From Candidatus Odyssella sp. (GTDB lineage: Bacteria; Pseudomonadota; Alphaproteobacteria; Bin65), in the NCBI GenBank assembly GCA_016792765.1, contig JAEULD010000086.1, forward strand, positions 1 to 38,297: a DNA stretch of 38,297 bases, given 5' to 3'. The notes under the pieces were generated by a model. That model saw only the letters and a list, made by a program, of their open reading frames with translations. It ran no database searches and was not told the DNA's origin. Numbering within the stretch: position 1 is the first letter of the stretch; each line of letters begins with the position of its first letter. The translations under genes and the position numbers were made by a program. This document shows, one piece after another, positions 34,215 to 38,297 of the stretch.

Positions 34215-35113
34215 GAGCCGCCCTTGGCGGCCGCGCTCACCGGCGCCACCGCGATGCCCTTGCGCTCCAGCGTCTTCAGCCAGGCCGCGAGGCGCGCGAG
34301 CGTCGCGGCGTAGGGCCGCGCGAGTACCACGGCGCTGCCGGTGCGCAGGGCTTCCGCCTCGGCCGCCGCGATCTCGCGGTCGATCGCCTCGCCGGCCAGG
34401 TCGCGGTCGAGCCAGATCGACACCGCGGCCTTCGGCACGCCGTTGCCCGGCGCCGCCGCTTCGGGCGATTCGAGCCGGTTCTCGACGTAGAGCATGCCGC
34501 GCGCCGCCAGCTCCTCGAACACCGGGCGCATGGCGACGGGGTCGCGCGCGAAGCGGTCGCCGAGGTCGCCGATGATGCCGACATTGCCCTGCATGCGGGC
34601 GAGCAGGGTCTGCAGGCGCTGGCGCGTGGCGCCCTCGGAATGGCCGACGCTCAGCGCCTCGGGGCCGGCGTCGCGGCGCCGCGGATCCGCCGCCTCCATC
34701 GGCACGGCGAGCAGGATCTCGTGGCCCTTGTCGCGCGCGCGGGCCACCAGCGGCGCGAGATTGTCGGCGTAGGGCGAGAATGCCAGCGTCACGTCCGGCG
34801 GCAGTTCCTCGATCGCGCGAAAGCTCGTCTCGCGCGCGAGGCCGAGGCCGGTGACGATGACGGTCACGCGCGGACGCTTGTCGGCGCGGTCGAACGCGCG
34901 GGCGAACTGCTCGCGGGCGGGGCGCAGCGGCGCCGTCGCCGGCCGCGCGGCGTCGCCGGGGCCGGCCGCGGGCGACAGCGCGCCGGGCGCGTCCTGCACT
35001 CGCTCGCCGTCGATTGCGAAGATCGTGTTCCGATCGTGCTCGACGAGAAGCCAGCCGCCGCCCGCCGCCAGCACGAAAAACAGCGGAACGAACAGGCGTT
35101 TGAAGAAATCCAT
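34211..35113 (-). CDS. Divergent polysaccharide deacetylase family protein
   Basis: A 300-residue membrane-anchored or exported protein. A single N-terminal hydrophobic segment (about 5-23, LFVPLFFVLAAGGGWLLVEH) is followed by a Pro/Ala-rich region. The divergent polysaccharide deacetylase domain (PF04748 type) runs from about residue 82: VTVIVTGLGLARETSFRAIE, LPPDVTLAFSPYADN, and GHEILLAVPMEAADP. Then come GIIGDLGDRFA and GMLYVENRLE. This family lacks clear proof of activity but sits next to envC and ctpA in many alphaproteobacteria, implying a cell-wall role. Here it lies 72 bp after ctpA and overlaps rppH by four bases. Confidence 0.9.
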   Translation of the reverse strand: MDFFKRLFVPLFFVLAAGGGWLLVEHDRNTIFAIDGERVQDAPGALSPAAGPGDAARPATAPLRPAREQFARAFDRADKRPRVTVIVTGLGLARETSFRAIEELPPDVTLAFSPYADNLAPLVARARDKGHEILLAVPMEAADPRRRDAGPEALSVGHSEGATRQRLQTLLARMQGNVGIIGDLGDRFARDPVAMRPVFEELAARGMLYVENRLESPEAAAPGNGVPKAAVSIWLDRDLAGEAIDREIAAAEAEALRTGSAVVLARPYAATLARLAAWLKTLERKGIAVAPVSAAAKGGS

Positions 35114-35185
35114 CGCGGCCTCCCCGGCGCGGCGGTGCGGGGGTGCGGCGGCGCGATCCGCGCCGCCGAGTCCCCGCGATCCGCG

Positions 35186-36511
35186 TCAGCGCTGCGCCTT
35201 CCGCGCCTCGTAGAGCGCGATCGCCTTCAGCATGTCGAGCGCGCGCTCCATCTGGTAGTCGGCCGGCGCGGCGTCTTTCTTCTCGCCCGGCTTGGCCTCG
35301 GGCTTCGCCTCGCCGGGCTTGGCCTCGGGCTTGCTCTCGCCCGGCTTGCTCTCGTCCGCCTTCTTGTCGTCGGGGTTGGTGAGGGCGCCCTTCAGGTCGC
35401 GCTCGCGGCGCAATTCGCCGTTGGCCGCGGCCTCGAACTTGCCCTGCTCGACGGTGATGTCGGGCGTCACGCCCACGGCCTGGATCGAGCGGCCCGACGG
35501 CGTGTAGTAGCGCGCCGTGGTGAGACGCATCGCGCCCTGGCTGCCGAGCGGCACGATGGTCTGCACCGAGCCCTTGCCGAAGCTCTGCGTGCCCATGACG
35601 AGCGCGCGGCGGTGATCCTGCAGCGCGCCGGCCACGATCTCGGAGGCCGAGGCGGAGCCGGTGTTGATCAGAACGACGATCGGCTTGCCTTCGGCGCCGT
35701 CGCCCTTCTTGGCGTTGAAGCGGCTCGTCACCTTGCCGTCGCGGCCGCGGGTCGAGACGATCTCGCCGGCGTCGAGGAACTCGTCCGACACCGAGATCGC
35801 CTGATCGAGCAGGCCGCCCGGATTGTTGCGGAGATCGAGCACGATACCCTGCCACTTGTCGCCGAGCTTCTGCTTGAACGTGGCCAGCGCCTCGCGCACG
35901 CCCATGTCGGTCTGCTCGGTGAAGCTCGTGATGCGGATGATGCCGATATTGCCCTCGATGCGGCTCCGCACCGACTTCACCGTGATGACGGCGCGCGTCA
36001 GCGTCACGTCGAACGGGTCCTTCTCGCCGCGCTTCACCTTGATCGTCACCTTGGTGTCGACCGGGCCGCGCAGCTTGTCGACGGCCTCCTTGAGCGTCCA
36101 GCCGACGACCGACTTGCCGTCGATGTGGGTGATGTAGTCGCCGGCCTGGATGCCGGCCTTGGCCGCCGGCGTGTCGTCGATCGGCGCCACCACCTTCACC
36201 ACGCCCTTGTCGAGCGTCACTTCCATGCCGAGGCCGCCGAACTCGCCCTTGGTCTGGACCTGCATCTCCTTGAACGATTCGGCGTCCATGTAGGAGGAGT
36301 GCGGGTCGAGCGACTGAAGCATGCCGTTGATCGCCGACTCGATCAGCTTCTTGTCGGTCACCTTGTCGACGTAGCTCGAGCGCACGCGCTCGAACACCGC
36401 GCCGAAGAGGTCGAGCTGCTTGTAGGTGTCGCTCGACTTCTCGGTGACGGCCGGGCCCGAAAGGAGCAGGGCGGTCGCGGCGACGGAGGCGAAAACTGCG
36501 AAGCGCTTCAT
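35186..36511 (-). CDS. ctpA: C-terminal processing protease CtpA (S41)
   Basis: Periplasmic serine protease with a Ser-Lys dyad, 441 residues. The signal segment is at about 1-22. The PDZ domain (about 90-165) contains GGLGMEVTLDKGVVKVVAPI and AGDYITHIDGKSV. The catalytic S288 is in TGSASASEIVAG and K313 in TQSFGKGSVQ, spaced 25 residues as in Prc/CtpA. The C-terminal tail carries a Lys/Glu/Pro repeat (KPGESKPEAKPGEAKPEAKP) that is unstructured and likely species-specific. It lies 9 bp after envC. Such CtpA proteins trim envelope proteins, including peptidoglycan hydrolases, which fits its neighbour. Confidence 0.95.
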   Translation of the reverse strand: MKRFAVFASVAATALLLSGPAVTEKSSDTYKQLDLFGAVFERVRSSYVDKVTDKKLIESAINGMLQSLDPHSSYMDAESFKEMQVQTKGEFGGLGMEVTLDKGVVKVVAPIDDTPAAKAGIQAGDYITHIDGKSVVGWTLKEAVDKLRGPVDTKVTIKVKRGEKDPFDVTLTRAVITVKSVRSRIEGNIGIIRITSFTEQTDMGVREALATFKQKLGDKWQGIVLDLRNNPGGLLDQAISVSDEFLDAGEIVSTRGRDGKVTSRFNAKKGDGAEGKPIVVLINTGSASASEIVAGALQDHRRALVMGTQSFGKGSVQTIVPLGSQGAMRLTTARYYTPSGRSIQAVGVTPDITVEQGKFEAAANGELRRERDLKGALTNPDDKKADESKPGESKPEAKPGEAKPEAKPGEKKDAAPADYQMERALDMLKAIALYEARKAQR

Positions 36512-36520
36512 GCGGTTACC

Positions 36521-37714
36521 CTAGGATTGACGGGGAAGAAACCAGTGGGCCGGGTCGATCGGCCGGCCGTTGTGGCGGATTTCGACGTAAAGCTGCGCGC
36601 CCTGGGATTCGTGCTCGCCGACGATGCCGACCGGCTCTCCGGCCAGCACCCACTGCTTGACGCTCGCGTCGATACGGGCGAGCCCGACGATCAGGCTATG
36701 ATACCCGTCGCGGTGTTCGATGATCAATATACGGCCATAGCCCCGGAACGGCCCCGCGAACACGATCTGGCCGTCGAACGGGGCCACCGCCTGGGCGCCG
36801 GGCCGGGCCGCGATCATCATGCCCTTGCTGAACTCGCCGAGCTTCTCCTCGGAGCCGAAGCGCGGCGTCACCGTTCCCGTGGCCGGCAGCGTGAGCTTGC
36901 CGCGAAACGCGGCGAAGGAGCGGATCTTGCCCTTGGGCGGCTCGGTCAGCGCGGCCGTCCGCGGCGCCGGCTCGGGCTTGGTCTTCTCCTGGCGCAGCTT
37001 GGCGATGAGGTCGCGCAGCGTCTCGGCCTCCCTGGTGAGGGCCTCGAGCCGCGCGCGATTGGCGGCCTGCTCGTCTTCGGTCTCCTTCAGCAGCGCCTGC
37101 TTCTGCTCGAGCAGGCCCACGAGCGCCTGGCGCTCGCGGCCCAGCGCGCTGTCGGCGTCGGCGACGGTGCCGCGCCGCGCGCGCACCGCCTCCTTGAGCC
37201 GGCCATAGGCTTCGATCTCGCGCTTCAACAGCTCGGCGCGGCGCTCAAGCTCGGGCACCAGGCCGCGCAGCACCAGCGCCGTCCGCACCGCGTCGTTGGC
37301 GTCGTCGGTGCGGCTCGCGAGCGTCACCGGCGGGCGCAGCGAAAGGCGCTGCAAGGCTGCCAGGATATCGGCGAGCTGCTGCTGGCGCTTCCGGAAATCC
37401 GCGGCCGCCGCCTTTTCGCGCGCCTCGAGCACCCGCAGCTCGGATTCCTGGCGCGTCAGCACGGATTCGCGCGTCTGCGTCGCGGCCGCGGTCTTCACCA
37501 GCTTCTCGCGCAGCGCGCGGATCTCGTCGCGGATCGCCGCCGTGCGCTTCTGCAGCTCGGCGGCGGCCTCGCGCTCGCTCTTGATGCGCGCCTCCACCTC
37601 CTTGAGCTTCTTGGGGTCGGCCTTCTCGCCCGGCTTGGTCTGCGCCGCAACGGGCGCGGCGCCCGCGGCCAGCGCGAGCGCGATCAGCAACGCGATGCGG
37701 CGTTTACGCGGCAA
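36521..37714 (-). CDS. envC: EnvC-like murein hydrolase activator with degenerate LytM domain
   Basis: Periplasmic activator of cell-division amidases, 397 residues. The signal peptide is at about 1-24 ([14 protein letters not shown]). A long coiled coil follows (about 35-250) and then a C-terminal LytM/M23 domain (about 285-397). The zinc ligands are lost: the usual HxxxD is KGMMI in [14 protein letters not shown], and the final HxH is changed to LYVEIRHNG. EnvC proteins are known to be inactive activators with the same losses. The start is TTG at 37714 with GGAG upstream, overlapping the gpmI stop by 11 bp. The end motif [10 protein letters not shown] is typical. It is followed 9 bp later by ctpA. 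Confidence 0.93.
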   Translation of the reverse strand: MPRKRRIALLIALALAAGAAPVAAQTKPGEKADPKKLKEVEARIKSEREAAAELQKRTAAIRDEIRALREKLVKTAAATQTRESVLTRQESELRVLEAREKAAAADFRKRQQQLADILAALQRLSLRPPVTLASRTDDANDAVRTALVLRGLVPELERRAELLKREIEAYGRLKEAVRARRGTVADADSALGRERQALVGLLEQKQALLKETEDEQAANRARLEALTREAETLRDLIAKLRQEKTKPEPAPRTAALTEPPKGKIRSFAAFRGKLTLPATGTVTPRFGSEEKLGEFSKGMMIAARPGAQAVAPFDGQIVFAGPFRGYGRILIIEHRDGYHSLIVGLARIDASVKQWVLAGEPVGIVGEHESQGAQLYVEIRHNGRPIDPAHWFLPRQS

Positions 37715-38297
37715 CCGTGCGCTCCCGGCCAGCGCGGGCCTTCTCGCGCGGCTCGATCAGCGAGCGGCCGGTCATTTCGTTGGGCTGGCCGAGGCCGAGC
37801 AGCTCCAGCAGCGTCGGCGCCACGTCGGCGAGCCTGCCGTTGCGCAGGCTCACGCCGCGCCACGCGCGCTCGGCGCCGCACAGCAGCACGGGCACGAGGT
37901 TCATCGTGTGCGCGGTGTGGTGCTGGCCGGTGAGCTGGTCCTTCATCGTCTCGGCATTGCCGTGGTCGGCGGTAACGATCATGGCCCCGCCGGCCTTGCG
38001 CACCGCCGCCTCGACGCGGCCGATCGCCTCGTCCACCGCGCGCACCGCCTTCACCGCCGCGGCGAGGTCGCCGGTGTGCCCCACCATGTCGGTGTTCGCG
38101 TAGTTGACGACGATGAAATCGAAGGCGCCGCCCTCGATCGCGGCCACGAGCCGGTCGGTCACTTCGGGCGCCGACATTTCGGGCTGCAGGTCGTAGGTGG
38201 CGACCTTGGGCGAGGGCACGAGGATGCGCTCCTCGCCCGGAAACTGCCGCTCCTCGCCGCCGTTGAAGAAGAACGTCACGTGCGCGTATTTCTCGGT
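37704..38297 (-). CDS. gpmI: 2,3-bisphosphoglycerate-independent phosphoglycerate mutase, C-terminal part (cut by window edge)
   Basis: Glycolytic enzyme interconverting 3- and 2-phosphoglycerate with two Mn ions. Only the C-terminal 197 residues lie in the window, beginning [20 protein letters not shown], a diagnostic GpmI segment ([13 protein letters not shown]). Phosphatase-domain metal motifs are present: [25 protein letters not shown] and [13 protein letters not shown]. The gene ends [14 protein letters not shown] plus a basic tail. It is the first visible gene of the gpmI-envC-ctpA row and overlaps envC by 11 bp. Confidence 0.96.
   Translation of the reverse strand, partial: TEKYAHVTFFFNGGEERQFPGEERILVPSPKVATYDLQPEMSAPEVTDRLVAAIEGGAFDFIVVNYANTDMVGHTGDLAAAVKAVRAVDEAIGRVEAAVRKAGGAMIVTADHGNAETMKDQLTGQHHTAHTMNLVPVLLCGAERAWRGVSLRNGRLADVAPTLLELLGLGQPNEMTGRSLIEPREKARAGRERTVAA

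Noticed and set aside
34640..37933. A 1097-codon plus-strand frame across deacetylase, ctpA and envC
   Set aside because: Antisense shadow of three recognised envelope genes with low-complexity Arg/Leu/Ala/His composition.

Overview
The window is one continuous, very GC-rich stretch of an alphaproteobacterial chromosome. The F1 ATP synthase operon atpHAGDC stands alone, without the F0 genes. The neighbourhood xerC–DUF484–fsa–priA and the row gpmI–envC–ctpA–polysaccharide deacetylase–rppH are both arrangements typical of that class, and DUF4170 and the METTL20-like methyltransferase fit it too. The genus cannot be named from sequence alone; a Rhodospirillales- or Hyphomicrobiales-like bacterium is my guess. 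Genes are dense and almost all housekeeping. There is no prophage, CRISPR array, insertion sequence, tRNA or rRNA that I can see.

Region 1 (1–4.3 kb, plus strand): the tail of an aldehyde dehydrogenase, a compositionally atypical ABC_sub_bind-type binding protein, an ArgE-like M20 deacylase, and a peptide-type (family 5) binding protein. Region 2 (4.2–7.9 kb, minus): a molybdate uptake operon modE-modA-modB-modC with a candidate ModE operator, then a small four-helix membrane protein. modC has no stop codon where its protein should end. Region 3 (8–16 kb): mixed accessory and metabolic genes. These are an SDR reductase, a small conserved protein, a 700-bp gene-free zone, a UbiD decarboxylase, a DJ-1/PfpI protein, a secreted YbjN-domain protein, a possible 2OG-Fe(II) oxygenase, a duplicated DUF4170 protein and a GGCT-like protein. 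The gene-free zone holds an orphan LexA-type box, a helically phased nine-copy AAGCCAA array and a TGTTWACG triplet.

Region 4 (16–24.3 kb): an HtpX-like protease, a METTL20-like methyltransferase overlapping ubiA, divergent rsmE, then xerC, DUF484 and fsa overlapping head to tail, and divergent priA. Region 5 (24.3–27.3 kb, minus): two membrane-anchored FHA proteins, one with a propeller-like C-terminal domain, between priA and the ATP synthase operon. Region 6 (27.7–33.7 kb, plus): atpHAGDC followed by a ferritin-like di-iron protein. Region 7 (33.7–38.3 kb, minus): gpmI (cut by the window edge), envC, ctpA, a divergent polysaccharide deacetylase and rppH, with overlaps or short gaps that suggest one transcript.

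A family of palindromic repeats starting CGTAGGGGCG recurs at four places. At two of them the repeat arms supply the TAG stop codons of both converging genes (rsmE/xerC and ferritin-like/rppH). Together with the phased array and the orphan SOS-like box, these are the most unusual non-coding signals. I did not find a convincing new multi-gene system; the FHA pair is the least explained protein-coding locus.
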